Origin: JBJYKD01 sp049310025
Lineage (GTDB): Bacteria > Bacillota > Thermosediminibacteria > Thermosediminibacterales > Tepidanaerobacteraceae
DNA: 55,953 nucleotides
Assembly: GCF_049310025.1 (NCBI RefSeq)
Contig: NZ_JBJYKD010000021.1
Span: 1 to 55,953, forward strand
Reading direction: 5' to 3'
Each line of letters opens with the position of its first letter. The stretch's first letter is position 1. The notes beneath the pieces are model-generated. The model was not told where the DNA came from, made no database searches, and saw only the letters and a program-made list of their open reading frames with translations. Positions 33,820 through 42,604 of the stretch are shown here, piece by piece. Made by a program: the position numbers and the translations under genes.

Positions 33820-34194
33820 TTATTTCAGCCCGGCTTCATATTCGGAAGCGCTGATCAAATCGCACAGTTCGGCGGAATCGTGCAATATAAATCCGGCTAT
33901 CCATGCTTCATAGGGCTCCTGGTTTATAAGTTCCGGTTCGTCTTCCAATTTTTCGTTAACTTCCTTTACCGTTCCCGTAAAGGGCATGCAGAGCGTCGAA
34001 TTCACCTTCGCCGACTCCACTTCGCTGAACTGCTCACCTTTGTTATATTTTTTACCCACTTCCGGAAGATCCACGTAAAGAATCTCTCCCAACTCATTTT
34101 GCGCGTAATCTGTAATCCCTACATAAACCGTATCTCCTTCAATTTTTACCCAGAGATGTTCTCTATTGTATTTCAAATTGCCGGGATATTTCAT
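33820..34194 (-). CDS. gcvH: Glycine cleavage system H protein
   Basis: 124 residues with the lipoyl-attachment segment EVESAKVNSTLCMPFTG, the lysine being the lipoylation site. H protein shuttles the aminomethyl group between the P, T and L proteins of the glycine cleavage or glycine synthase system. Only the L protein (Lpd) accompanies it here; GcvT and GcvP are not in the window. Inclusion of gcvH and lpd inside a Wood-Ljungdahl methyl-branch cluster is seen in acetogens. Confidence 0.93.
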   Translation of the reverse strand: MKYPGNLKYNREHLWVKIEGDTVYVGITDYAQNELGEILYVDLPEVGKKYNKGEQFSEVESAKVNSTLCMPFTGTVKEVNEKLEDEPELINQEPYEAWIAGFILHDSAELCDLISASEYEAGLK

Positions 34195-34233
34195 TAAGTA
34201 GCCCTCCTTCTTGCATACAGCCTTTTATATTTT

Positions 34234-35607
34234 TCAAATCTTGTGTATGCTCTGGCCGTGAATGTCGTGCAAAGCCTCCATCAGGGCTTCACACAATGTT
34301 GGGTGGGGATGTATGACATCACCTACCTGCTCCGCCGAAAGCCCCAGGTGCACGGCAAGGGTAAGCTCCGCCAGGAGCTCCGTGGCGCCGGGACCCACTA
34401 TTGATGCCCCGATTAACCTGTCGTTTTCATCGGTAAGGACTTTTACAAATCCCTGAATTTTATCCATAACCAGGGCCTTCCCCAGGCCGCGGAATTCAAA
34501 AGTCCCGATCTTATAGGGAATACCTTTTTCACCGGCCTCCGCTTCATTTATTCCAACCGACGCAATCTCCGGGTCGGTGTATACGCATCTGGGAACGGCG
34601 TGATACGAAATTTCCCTGTTGCCTCCCACCGCATTTTCAGCGGCAATCAACCCCTCCTTTGAAGCCACATGCGCCAGCGCCGGAGTGGCCACCAGGTCAC
34701 CGATGGCATATATCCCCTCAACACAGGTTTCCATTTTTCTGTTGACAGGAATCATGCCTCTTTCGTCCGTATGTATGCCTGCATTTTCCAATCCCAGCCC
34801 TTGAGTAAAAGGCTTTCTTCCTATAGAAACCATCAAAACGTCCGCATTCAGCTCATTGCCGTCCTGCAGGCTTGCAATCACCTTACCGCCGTCTACCCTG
34901 ACCGAAGTGATTCCTTGGCCCGTGATAAACCTGATTTTTTCCTTTTTAAACTGCCTTTCAAGCTGTTTTGCCACATCATCATCTTCCTGCGGAAGTATGT
35001 GGGGCATCATTTCTACTATTGTAACATCCGAACCCATCCGTCTCAAGAATTGCCCTATTTCACATCCTATTACACCGCCGCCGGCAATAATGACTGAGCC
35101 GGGGGCTTCTTCCAAAGATAATACTTCATCGCTGGTTATTACATTTTTTCCATCGTAACTGAAAAGCCGGGGGCAAGCAGGAATCGAGCCGGTTGCCAGT
35201 ATTATTCTGTCCGCTTCCAGGGTTTCCGCAAATCCATCCCCCATGACTTCGACCCTGCGCCTGTCAATAAGCCTTCCCGTGCCTTTTATGATCCGGACGC
35301 CGTTTTTGGTGAGCAAAAACTCTATCCCTTTTGCCAACTGGGAAACCAGTTTATTTTTTCTCTCGATAATATCTTTAAAGCTCGCCTCGGCTTCACCTTC
35401 GATGTGTACGCCGAATTTTGCTCCGTCCTTTATCTCGCTTAATAATTCGGAAGACTTGAGCAGTGCCTTTGTGGGAATGCAGCCCCGGTTCAGGCAGGTC
35501 CCGCCCAATTTGTCTTTTTCGATGAGGGTCACCCGCGCACCGAGTCTGGCCGCTTTAATAGCCGCTTCGTATCCGCCGGGCCCCGCACCTATTACTACGA
35601 TTCTCAT
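34234..35607 (-). CDS. lpd: Dihydrolipoamide dehydrogenase
   Basis: 457 residues, no N-terminal lipoyl domain. FAD motif VIGAGPGGYEAAIKAARLGA, redox disulfide GGTCLNRGCIPTKALL, NAD motif GGGVIGCEIGQFL, and the C-terminal histidine-glutamate pair in HPHPTLCEAL. It reoxidises dihydrolipoyl H protein with NAD. Directly upstream of gcvH and downstream of metF, 33 bp away. Start after CGGAGGTGAG. Confidence 0.95.
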   Translation of the reverse strand: MRIVVIGAGPGGYEAAIKAARLGARVTLIEKDKLGGTCLNRGCIPTKALLKSSELLSEIKDGAKFGVHIEGEAEASFKDIIERKNKLVSQLAKGIEFLLTKNGVRIIKGTGRLIDRRRVEVMGDGFAETLEADRIILATGSIPACPRLFSYDGKNVITSDEVLSLEEAPGSVIIAGGGVIGCEIGQFLRRMGSDVTIVEMMPHILPQEDDDVAKQLERQFKKEKIRFITGQGITSVRVDGGKVIASLQDGNELNADVLMVSIGRKPFTQGLGLENAGIHTDERGMIPVNRKMETCVEGIYAIGDLVATPALAHVASKEGLIAAENAVGGNREISYHAVPRCVYTDPEIASVGINEAEAGEKGIPYKIGTFEFRGLGKALVMDKIQGFVKVLTDENDRLIGASIVGPGATELLAELTLAVHLGLSAEQVGDVIHPHPTLCEALMEALHDIHGQSIHKI

Positions 35608-35640
35608 CGGCTCACCTCCGGTTTTTAAGAGAATTTTTTA

Positions 35641-36516
35641 CTATAGACCCGCCTCGTCCAAAACAAGCGGTACATTTTCTTCCGCACCGATCGCCATTAT
35701 GTGCACTCCGCTGCACAGGCGCTTTTCCTTCAGTTCGGCAATAAATTCGCCCGCTATCCTGATGCCTTCTTTTACGGGATTCCGGCTTGACTTTAAACGT
35801 TCGATTATATTATCGGGTATATTTATGCCGGGAATATTATTATTCATATATCTGGCCATTCCTGCAGACCTTAAGGGAATGATGCCGGCCATGACGGGGA
35901 CGTTGAAATGCTCCGTCAGCTTCTTAAATTTTTCCACGGTCTCGATGCAAAATACCGCCTGAGTCTGAAAAAATCTCGCCCCGGCCTTTATTTTTTTCTC
36001 CATCTTCATAATCTGCAGCTCAATGGGATCGTATTCGGGAGTGACGGTGGCACCCAGGAAAAAGGATGGAGCCCGATCCAGTTTATTGCCTCCCATATCA
36101 AAGCCGGTCATGAGCTTTGATGCGGCCTGCAAAATCCCGACGCTGTCAAGGTCATATACCGGCTTTGCACCGGGATTGTCGCCCACGGTGGGATGATCTC
36201 CGGTAAGGGCCAGCAGGTTTTCTACGCCGAAAAACGCTGCGGAAAGCATTTCACCCTGGATGGCAATTCTGTTTCTGTCCCTGCCCGTTATCTGCAGGAC
36301 CGGTTCCAGGCCACCGTCCAGCAAAGCCTTGCACATGGCAAGAGATGTGGCCTTTAATGACGATGATTGAAAATCCGTTACATTTATGGCGCACACCCTG
36401 CCCCGTACCAATTCCGCACAATGTAAGGCGTGGGAAAAGTCGGTTCCTTTCGGGGGCGCCAGTTCCGACGTCACGGCAAACTCGCCATTTTCAAGGGCTT
36501 TTTGCAGCAGACTCAT
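35641..36516 (-). CDS. metF: Methylenetetrahydrofolate reductase, catalytic subunit
   Basis: 291 residues of the MTHFR TIM barrel: AVTSELAPPKG at the start, a central LLALTGDHPTVGDNPG flavin-binding segment and FFQTQAVFCIE. It interconverts 5,10-methylene-THF and 5-methyl-THF. The ATG overlaps the metV stop codon by 4 bp, so MetV and MetF are probably made in equal amounts and form the MetFV complex found in acetogens. There is no rnfC2-like gene in the cluster, so the electron donor is not obvious. Confidence 0.94.
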   Translation of the reverse strand: MSLLQKALENGEFAVTSELAPPKGTDFSHALHCAELVRGRVCAINVTDFQSSSLKATSLAMCKALLDGGLEPVLQITGRDRNRIAIQGEMLSAAFFGVENLLALTGDHPTVGDNPGAKPVYDLDSVGILQAASKLMTGFDMGGNKLDRAPSFFLGATVTPEYDPIELQIMKMEKKIKAGARFFQTQAVFCIETVEKFKKLTEHFNVPVMAGIIPLRSAGMARYMNNNIPGINIPDNIIERLKSSRNPVKEGIRIAGEFIAELKEKRLCSGVHIMAIGAEENVPLVLDEAGL

Positions 36517-37181
36517 GCCCCTTCACCCCCGTCTTTTTCGCGCAGGTTATAGCGTCTCGGATATGCGGCTTTTGAAAAATCCTTAGGCTCCGCAATTTCG
36601 CTCAATTTATAAGATTGTCCCAATTCTTTCAACTTGTTATATATTAAGATCCATGCACAGTCGTTTTCCGGATTGACTTCACACTTGCCGTTTTTGGCTC
36701 CGCCGCAGGGACCGTTGAGCAGAGACTTGGCACACCGGGTCACGGGACAGATACCGCCGGTCGAGCCGAGAACGCATTCTCCGCACGTCCGGCATGCCTC
36801 GGTATACTTCCCCACCCTTTCCACTTCCCCAATGAACAGGGTGTCGTTGCCGGGATAGACCGGAATTTTGACCAGCTTCGCCACAGTCTGGACGCCGTCT
36901 CCGCATGCAAAAGAAATAATTGCACAAGCTTCATCGAGTTCTTTTTTTATCTGTCTTAAATCCTTCTTAACCAGGAGAAGATTGCAGCTGGTCTGGGGCA
37001 CTATTAAAGCCACCACATTCTTGCCGCTGTTTTCCAGGCTTTTCTTTATTTCTCTTAACTGTTCCTCGCCCCCAGATTGGCACGCCGTAGCGCATTCACC
37101 GCAGCCGGTCAACACGATTTTTTCACAGCCTTCTATATATTTGAGTATTTCATCAAAAGGCTTGTTCCTGGAAATAATCAA
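36513..37181 (-). CDS. metV: MetV-type zinc/iron-sulfur partner of methylenetetrahydrofolate reductase
   Basis: 222 residues with many cysteines: TGCGECATACQSGG, a C-rich TEACRTCGECVLG, GGICPVTRCAKSLLNGPCGG and CEVNPENDCAW. This is the MTHFR C-terminal-type protein (MetV) that accompanies MetF in acetogens and supports electron transfer. The start is TTG 37181 preceded by GGAGGGGGG. It follows folD by 19 bp and overlaps metF by 4 bp. Confidence 0.93.
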   Translation of the reverse strand: MIISRNKPFDEILKYIEGCEKIVLTGCGECATACQSGGEEQLREIKKSLENSGKNVVALIVPQTSCNLLLVKKDLRQIKKELDEACAIISFACGDGVQTVAKLVKIPVYPGNDTLFIGEVERVGKYTEACRTCGECVLGSTGGICPVTRCAKSLLNGPCGGAKNGKCEVNPENDCAWILIYNKLKELGQSYKLSEIAEPKDFSKAAYPRRYNLREKDGGEGA

Positions 37182-37200
37182 ATCTTGCGGCCCCCCTCCG

Positions 37201-38061
37201 TCACAAACTATTTTGCATTTTACATGCCTTGACCACGTGCTCCGCTAAAATCGAGGTTGTGACCGAACCTACCCCACCGGGGACGGGGGTAATCATGGAA
37301 GCTTTATCCATACAATCCTCCGTATCCACATCTCCGCACAACTGCCCCTGTTGGTCGACATTGATGCCGACATCGATGACCACGGCACCATCCTTCACGT
37401 ATTCAGATGTTATCATTTTTGCCCTTCCCACACAGACTACCAGCACATCAGCTTTTGACGACACCCCCGGCAGATCTCTGGTCCTCGAATGACAAATGGT
37501 GACGGTGGCATGTTCTTTTAATAAGAGCATGGCAACCGGTTTCCCCACAACCATGGATCTGCCGATAACCACCACGTTTTTGCCCTTTAATTCCACATTG
37601 TAATACTTCAACATTTCCATCACGGCGCAAGGAGTGCAGGGGGCAAATCCCGTTTCATCTCCTTCCATAACCTTTGCCACATTGGCGGGGCTGAAACAAT
37701 CTACGTCTTTTTCGGGCGCAATCACATATTTGAGGGCATCCGGGTCCAGTTGCGGCGGCAGCGGCCTAAGAACCAATATCCCGTGAGTGGCGCCGTCGTA
37801 GTTTGCATCCTGCAGCACCCTGACAAAACTTTCCCGGGAAATGTCTTCCGGCAGTGCCACAACCTGCGTCTGTATACCTACATTTTCCATGGTTTTCAGG
37901 GCTCCGCGCTCATAGGCCAGGTCGTCAGGCCTCTGCCCAGCCCTGATTATTGCAAGCTTAGGGTAAATCCCTTTATCCTTTAAATCCTCCACCTCTGCTT
38001 TTAATCTTTCTTTCAGGGCATCCGCCACCGGTTTACCTTTTATCAAAACGCCCAATTTCAT
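37201..38061 (-). CDS. folD: Methylenetetrahydrofolate dehydrogenase (FolD family, probably monofunctional)
   Basis: 286 residues with the FolD architecture: PEKDVDCF, CTPCAVMEML, VIGRSMVVGKPVAMLL and the C-terminal TPVPGGVGSVTTS. In E. coli numbering, which fits without gaps, Tyr50 and Asp121 are retained but the catalytic Lys54 is Ala (YERGALK) and Gln98 is Leu (GILVLRPLP). Both are needed for cyclohydrolase activity, so this copy is predicted to be a dehydrogenase only. The cyclohydrolase step is supplied by fchA immediately upstream. A GAAGGAGAG site precedes the ATG. Confidence 0.93.
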   Translation of the reverse strand: MKLGVLIKGKPVADALKERLKAEVEDLKDKGIYPKLAIIRAGQRPDDLAYERGALKTMENVGIQTQVVALPEDISRESFVRVLQDANYDGATHGILVLRPLPPQLDPDALKYVIAPEKDVDCFSPANVAKVMEGDETGFAPCTPCAVMEMLKYYNVELKGKNVVVIGRSMVVGKPVAMLLLKEHATVTICHSRTRDLPGVSSKADVLVVCVGRAKMITSEYVKDGAVVIDVGINVDQQGQLCGDVDTEDCMDKASMITPVPGGVGSVTTSILAEHVVKACKMQNSL

Positions 38062-38088
38062 CTCTCCTTCTCTTACATATCTTTTCTT

Positions 38089-38721
38089 TCATTTGTTTAA
38101 AATTGATTCAACTTTCCGGTACACCTCATCGGCCAGTTTCACACCCGATTGCACCAGGGCCTCCGTCTGATTTCTGACCTCTTCCACGAATTTTCGATCC
38201 TGAATGGAATTAATATTTATCGTGACATTCAGCATACCGCCAAGCAAGGCCGCCCTTAAACACTGAACCCCGACGCCCACATCGCTTACCGCCAGTCTGG
38301 AACACTTATCCACCAGTTCTGCGTGCAACCGTATCGCCTCATAACAGGCTTTCACAATTTCCACGGGGACCCGGCAGGCCTGCTTCAGGGTTTTCTCCAG
38401 GATTTCCCGTTTCAATCTTTTCTCTTCTTCGGTACCGTCCGGCATACCGTAAGCTTTTGAAAGCGGAAGGAAGTTTTCCGCATCCTCATCTATCATACGA
38501 AGTAGATCATTCATGATTTTTGTGGCCCTTGTCAATAAGTCCTGTAAATCTTTTTCGTACTGCGCGTACTTTTTCTTTCCCACCGTGAGGTTGCACACCA
38601 TGCTGCCCAAAGCCGTACCCGCTGCGCCGACCAGAGCGGCGGCGCCTCCTCCTCCGGGCACCGGTTTCTTGGAAGCCAGTTCCGCGATGAATTCGCTGCA
38701 CGATTTATCCGCAAATTTCAT
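38089..38721 (-). CDS. fchA: Methenyltetrahydrofolate cyclohydrolase (cyclodeaminase family)
   Basis: 210 residues, all-helical, with the family start CSEFIAELASKKPVPGGGGAA cut short here to its first part, the glycine-rich loop PVPGGGG and GSMVCNLTVGKKKY. It interconverts 10-formyl-THF and methenyl-THF. It is the separate cyclohydrolase of acetogens and lies between fhs and folD, matching the loss of cyclohydrolase residues in FolD. Confidence 0.92.
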   Translation of the reverse strand: MKFADKSCSEFIAELASKKPVPGGGGAAALVGAAGTALGSMVCNLTVGKKKYAQYEKDLQDLLTRATKIMNDLLRMIDEDAENFLPLSKAYGMPDGTEEEKRLKREILEKTLKQACRVPVEIVKACYEAIRLHAELVDKCSRLAVSDVGVGVQCLRAALLGGMLNVTININSIQDRKFVEEVRNQTEALVQSGVKLADEVYRKVESILNK

Positions 38722-38782
38722 TCAAACATCCCCGTCTTTCTTTCTATTCTATATTATTTTTATTTTTAAGGCCGCTGTGTTA

Positions 38783-40465
38783 TCAGAACAAACCGGAAAT
38801 CACGCCTTTTTCGTCCACGTCGATTTTTTCGGCGGCCGGAACCTTTGGAAGGCCGGGCATTTTCATTATTTCCCCCGTCAGGGCCACCAGGAATCCCGCC
38901 CCAGCCGATACGGTAATGTCTCTTACGGTAATATCGAAATTGGTGGGCCTGCCGAGCTTTTTGGGGTCGTCAGTGAGGGAATACTGGGTCTTTGCCATGC
39001 ATACCGGCATTTTCCCGAACCCGAATTTCTCCATATTTTCAATTTCCCTTAAGGCCTTATCGGTAAAAATGACGTCTCTTGCACCGTATATTTTTTGGGC
39101 GATGGCCCTTATCTTTTCTTTGATGGGCATATCGAGTTCATATGCAAAAGTCATTTTATTCTCATGTTTATTATCTTCAATCAATCGGAGCAGTTCGCGC
39201 GCCAGATTTTCTCCGCCCTGGCCACCTCTGGCCCAGACTTCGGAAAGCACGGCATTTACGCCCAGCTCTTTACACCTGTTTTTAACCAGTTCCAGTTCGG
39301 CTTCCGTATCCTGCGGGAATTTATTGATGGCCACAACAGCCGGCAGATTGAAAACCCTGGTGATGTTTTCCACATGTTTGAGCAGGTTTGGCAGCCCCTT
39401 TTCAAGGGCTTCCAGATTCTCCCTGGCAAGGTCCGGTTTAGGCACACCGCCGTTGTATTTAAGGGCCCTTATGCTGGCAACAATGATTACCGCATCGGGT
39501 TTTATTCCCGCCAGCCTGCACTTTATGTCGATGAATTTTTCCGCCCCAAGGTCGGCGCCGAATCCGGCCTCCGTGACCACATAATCGGCCAAAAGCATGG
39601 CCATTTTGGTGGCAATGACAGAATTGCACCCGTGGGCGATGTTGGCAAAGGGGCCTCCGTGCACGAAAGCGGGTGTTCCTTCCAGAGTCTGCACCAGATT
39701 CGGTTTTAGTGCGTCTTTTAACAATGCGGCCATGGCCCCGTGAGCCTTTAAGTCTCCGGCGGTCACGGGCATTCCGTCCCGATTGTACGCCACAACTATT
39801 TTCGACAGTCTTTCTTTCAAATCCTTAATATCGGAGGCCAGGCAAAAAACCGCCATTATTTCCGAAGCAACGGTAATATCAAATCCGTCTTCCCGGGGCA
39901 CACCATTGGCTTTCCCGCCAAGGCCGTCGACGACGAACCTCAGCTGTCTGTCGTTGATATCCAGGGCTCTTCTCCACACAATCCTCCTGGGGTCTATATT
40001 TAACTCATTTCCCTGGTAAATGTGATTGTCGATCATGGCCGCCAGCAGGTTGTTGGCGGCGGTTATGGCATGAATATCGCCCGTAAAATGTAGGTTAATG
40101 TCCTCCATGGGGACCACCTGGGCGTAACCTCCCCCCGCGGCGCCGCCTTTGACGCCAAAAACCGGTCCGAGAGAAGGTTCCCGCAGGGCTACCATGGCCT
40201 TTTTTCCCAACCGGGATAGGGCGTCCGCAACCCCGATAGTCGTGGTGGTTTTCCCCTCGCCGGCGGGAGTGGGGTTTATGGCGGTTGTCAAAATAAGTTT
40301 CGCCTTTTTACCCCCGCTCCTTTTCAGCAAATTGTAGTCGACTTTGGCTTTATATTTGCCGTACAACTCAATATCTTCGTCGGAAAGGCCCAGCTTTGCG
40401 GCAATCTCCCTTATATCTTGAAGTTTTACCGATTGAGCAATTTCAATGTCCGATTTAAACCCCAT
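38783..40465 (-). CDS. fhs: Formate-tetrahydrofolate ligase
   Basis: 560 residues with the P-loop TPAGEGKTTTTIGVADAL, EPSLGPVFGVKGGAAGGG and the monovalent-cation and THF regions (HGCNSVIATKMA, TVREAGFGADLGAEKF-type TEAGFGADLGAEKF). It activates formate with ATP and THF to 10-formyl-THF, the first methyl-branch step of the Wood-Ljungdahl pathway, or makes ATP from formyl-THF in the reverse direction. First gene of the fhs-fchA-folD-metV-metF-lpd-gcvH series; the leader contains tandem repeats. Confidence 0.97.
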   Translation of the reverse strand: MGFKSDIEIAQSVKLQDIREIAAKLGLSDEDIELYGKYKAKVDYNLLKRSGGKKAKLILTTAINPTPAGEGKTTTTIGVADALSRLGKKAMVALREPSLGPVFGVKGGAAGGGYAQVVPMEDINLHFTGDIHAITAANNLLAAMIDNHIYQGNELNIDPRRIVWRRALDINDRQLRFVVDGLGGKANGVPREDGFDITVASEIMAVFCLASDIKDLKERLSKIVVAYNRDGMPVTAGDLKAHGAMAALLKDALKPNLVQTLEGTPAFVHGGPFANIAHGCNSVIATKMAMLLADYVVTEAGFGADLGAEKFIDIKCRLAGIKPDAVIIVASIRALKYNGGVPKPDLARENLEALEKGLPNLLKHVENITRVFNLPAVVAINKFPQDTEAELELVKNRCKELGVNAVLSEVWARGGQGGENLARELLRLIEDNKHENKMTFAYELDMPIKEKIRAIAQKIYGARDVIFTDKALREIENMEKFGFGKMPVCMAKTQYSLTDDPKKLGRPTNFDITVRDITVSAGAGFLVALTGEIMKMPGLPKVPAAEKIDVDEKGVISGLF

Positions 40466-40500
40466 TGCAGTCCCTCCTTAATCATATCTTTAATTTTTTA

Positions 40501-40530
40501 TAATATCACTGATTTAATATCACACTGATT
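40501..40530. repeat. Tandem repeat in the fhs promoter region
   Basis: TAATATCACTGATT (40501-40514) is followed immediately by TAATATCACACTGATT (40515-40530). The copies differ only by a 2-bp insertion and lie about 40-65 bp upstream of the fhs start, where a regulator could bind. Confidence 0.4.
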
Positions 40531-40645
40531 GAGGTTGTTCATAAATCTCTGCTCTTTTTTGTTTCATGTCAAATCTCCTCTCAATCCATGAGGCCTTTCA
40601 TCTTTTTCATCTTTATCAGAATCCCGGGAGATATCAGCTTTTTTC

Positions 40646-41491
40646 TTATGCCGTATGTGCTTCATTTTCAACGCTGACAGGAGGTCGATCTTTGGCGGGA
40701 CCGATCAAACCCTTTCGGTAGGCATTTGAAAATTTTCTGCAAAATCTGTCGCGACCCGCTATTGCTTCCGCGGCCAGAAGCGTTGTCATCATCTCCCTGT
40801 TGCACGGGTCCATGATGGCAGAATCCATTCCGGCAAAAACAGCAATCGTAAGGAAGGTCTGGTTGATTACTTTTCTCAAAGGCATTCCAAAAGAGATATT
40901 GCTGAGGCCCGAAGTAACCTTAATGTCTGGATACAATTGCTTAATGGTGATCAACGTTTCAAAAAACTTTCGCATCGACTGGTTGTCGGTAGCAAGTGCT
41001 ATGACCAGAGGGTCTATATGAATCCGCTCGGGTTTAATGTCATATTTTTGGGCTTTCTCCACCAGCAACCTGGCAATATCTATTCTGGTTTGCACATCCA
41101 TAGGAATTCCCCTGTTATCGCAGGTCAGACCTATAACCTGCCACTGAGTCCCCCGGATGAGAGGATAGATAACTTCGCATTTATCTCCTTCTTCCGATAC
41201 GGAGTTTATTATTCCCGGCCGCCGCGCGTATTTGAACACCTGCTCAATTGTCCTTGGATTGGGGCTGTCAATGCATAAAGGTTTATCTACTGCATCCTGG
41301 ACTATGTCCATCAGCCATTTTAGAGTTTCGACCTCAACATCCGGTGCAGTCCCAGCGCACACATCAATATAGTCGGCCCCCGCTTCCGCCTGCTTTACCG
41401 CCAGGTTGCGGATAAAATCCTCATCCCTCTCCTCTATGGCCTTTTTAACACTCGGGATGGTGCCGTTGATTTTCTCTCCAATGATAATCAT
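40646..41491 (-). CDS. Methyltetrahydrofolate:corrinoid protein methyltransferase
   Basis: 281 residues with the pterin-binding TIM-barrel of AcsE/MtvA/MtgA proteins: IIGEKINGTIPSVKKAIEERD, DYIDVCAGTAPDVE, LCIDSPN, INSVSEE, IHIDPLVIALAT, TSGLSNISFGMP and the C-terminal acidic AIMDPCN. It transfers methyl groups between THF and a corrinoid protein. It is closer in style to the versions used in methyl-donor demethylation than to the acetyl-CoA-synthase AcsE (no acs genes near). The likely corrinoid partner is encoded at 50857-51510. Own promoter region with a palindrome. Confidence 0.88.
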   Translation of the reverse strand: MIIIGEKINGTIPSVKKAIEERDEDFIRNLAVKQAEAGADYIDVCAGTAPDVEVETLKWLMDIVQDAVDKPLCIDSPNPRTIEQVFKYARRPGIINSVSEEGDKCEVIYPLIRGTQWQVIGLTCDNRGIPMDVQTRIDIARLLVEKAQKYDIKPERIHIDPLVIALATDNQSMRKFFETLITIKQLYPDIKVTSGLSNISFGMPLRKVINQTFLTIAVFAGMDSAIMDPCNREMMTTLLAAEAIAGRDRFCRKFSNAYRKGLIGPAKDRPPVSVENEAHTA

Positions 41492-41606
41492 TTTTACATT
41501 CCCCTTTTTATGTATTTTTAAAATACACTTTTTTGGGACTAGTAATATTTATGCCTAAAATCATTTTTTAATGCGAATGTTTTTAAGAAGACTTTTAGTT
41601 GCTAGT

Positions 41607-41620
41607 ATATACATGTATAT
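41607..41620. promoter_or_regulatory. Perfect palindrome upstream of the methyltransferase gene
   Basis: ATATACATGTATAT, a 14-bp perfect palindrome. It sits within the 349-bp spacer, downstream of a TTGACA (-35-like, near 41655) on the minus strand. Plausible repressor site, possibly for the GntR protein encoded next door. Confidence 0.35.
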
Positions 41621-41731
41621 CCTTTTTTATAAGGTTATCATATTTTTAAATATTTGTCAATGCAAAAATTATCATTATAATTTGGCTATTTCGTAGATAA
41701 TTTTACTTTTAAATCATTGTGATAAAAAAAT

Positions 41732-41778
41732 GAACGGTTCACGGTTGTGTGATGTTACAACACAATTGTGAACCGTTC
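41732..41778 (-). terminator. Long hairpin terminator after the FCD GntR gene
   Basis: GAACGGTTCAC and GTGAACCGTTC form an 11-bp perfect stem, extended inside by TTGTGT/AACACAA, followed on the minus strand by ATTTTTTTA. Confidence 0.75.
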
Positions 41779-41840
41779 TCTATAATCCTCTGTAATTTTC
41801 AATAATTTGTTTATCTCGAAATAGGAGGCTCGGGATAAAT

Positions 41841-42518
41841 TCATTTGAAATATTCAGGATGTATTTCTTTTAAATAGGTCTGATCGAAAATTACCCTGGT
41901 AAGGTGTTTTTCCATTAAAGCCGCCGCCGCCTCTTCATCTTTGTCTCTTATTGCCTGCAGTATTTCTTTATGGTCGTTAACAGTCCTTTGCATATCCATT
42001 TCTGCGAGGTTGAGGATACGCACCCTGTTAAAATGCGACATCATACTTTGAATGAGATTAAAGGTCGCTTCCTTTTTACAGGCTTTGAATAGAAGCTCAT
42101 GGAAACTGTTATCGAGGGCCAGCAGGCGCTTGTAATCACTGCGACTTACACAGGAATCCTGTAATTGCAGATTTTCCTCCAAGGCTACCAGAAAAGGCTC
42201 AGAAATCATTTTACAGGCAAGCTTTACAATCGCTTTTTCAAGTACACACCGCATAAAACGGGATTCTTCCACCATTTCCATATCTATCAGCGAAATATAT
42301 GTCCCCTTCTGGGGATATATCTCGACCATCGATGATCTGGAAAGCTCTATAAATGCCTCCCTTACAGGGGTGCGGCTGACGCCGAGTATTTCGGCTATTT
42401 CTTTTTCACTTACAAGCTGCCCGGGCTTAAGATTTAAATTTATAATATTATGCTGCAATACCCTTATTACATATTCCCTGGCGGTTTCGTTTCTACGTCT
42501 TTCAAGCGGTTCAAGCAT
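41841..42518 (-). CDS. GntR-family transcriptional regulator, FadR/FCD type
   Basis: 225 residues. Winged helix-turn-helix at about 15-75 (QLVSEKEIAEILGVSRTPVREAFIELS) and an all-helical FCD ligand domain with metal-ligand-like residues (DNSFHELLFKA, MSHFNRVR, NDHKEILQAIRD). FCD regulators commonly sense sugar acids and control hexuronate genes. It is last in the uxu/TRAP series, 86 bp after uxuA, so it likely represses that locus. Candidate sites are the palindromes at 49515-49536 and 41607-41620. Confidence 0.9.
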   Translation of the reverse strand: MLEPLERRRNETAREYVIRVLQHNIINLNLKPGQLVSEKEIAEILGVSRTPVREAFIELSRSSMVEIYPQKGTYISLIDMEMVEESRFMRCVLEKAIVKLACKMISEPFLVALEENLQLQDSCVSRSDYKRLLALDNSFHELLFKACKKEATFNLIQSMMSHFNRVRILNLAEMDMQRTVNDHKEILQAIRDKDEEAAAALMEKHLTRVIFDQTYLKEIHPEYFK

Positions 42519-42604
42519 GATTTATACCCACTTTCTTCTAACCTCGATTAAGATTATATGCACAAAGTCAATAAATGTCAATATATTCAAAAAATGGTTT
42601 TTTT

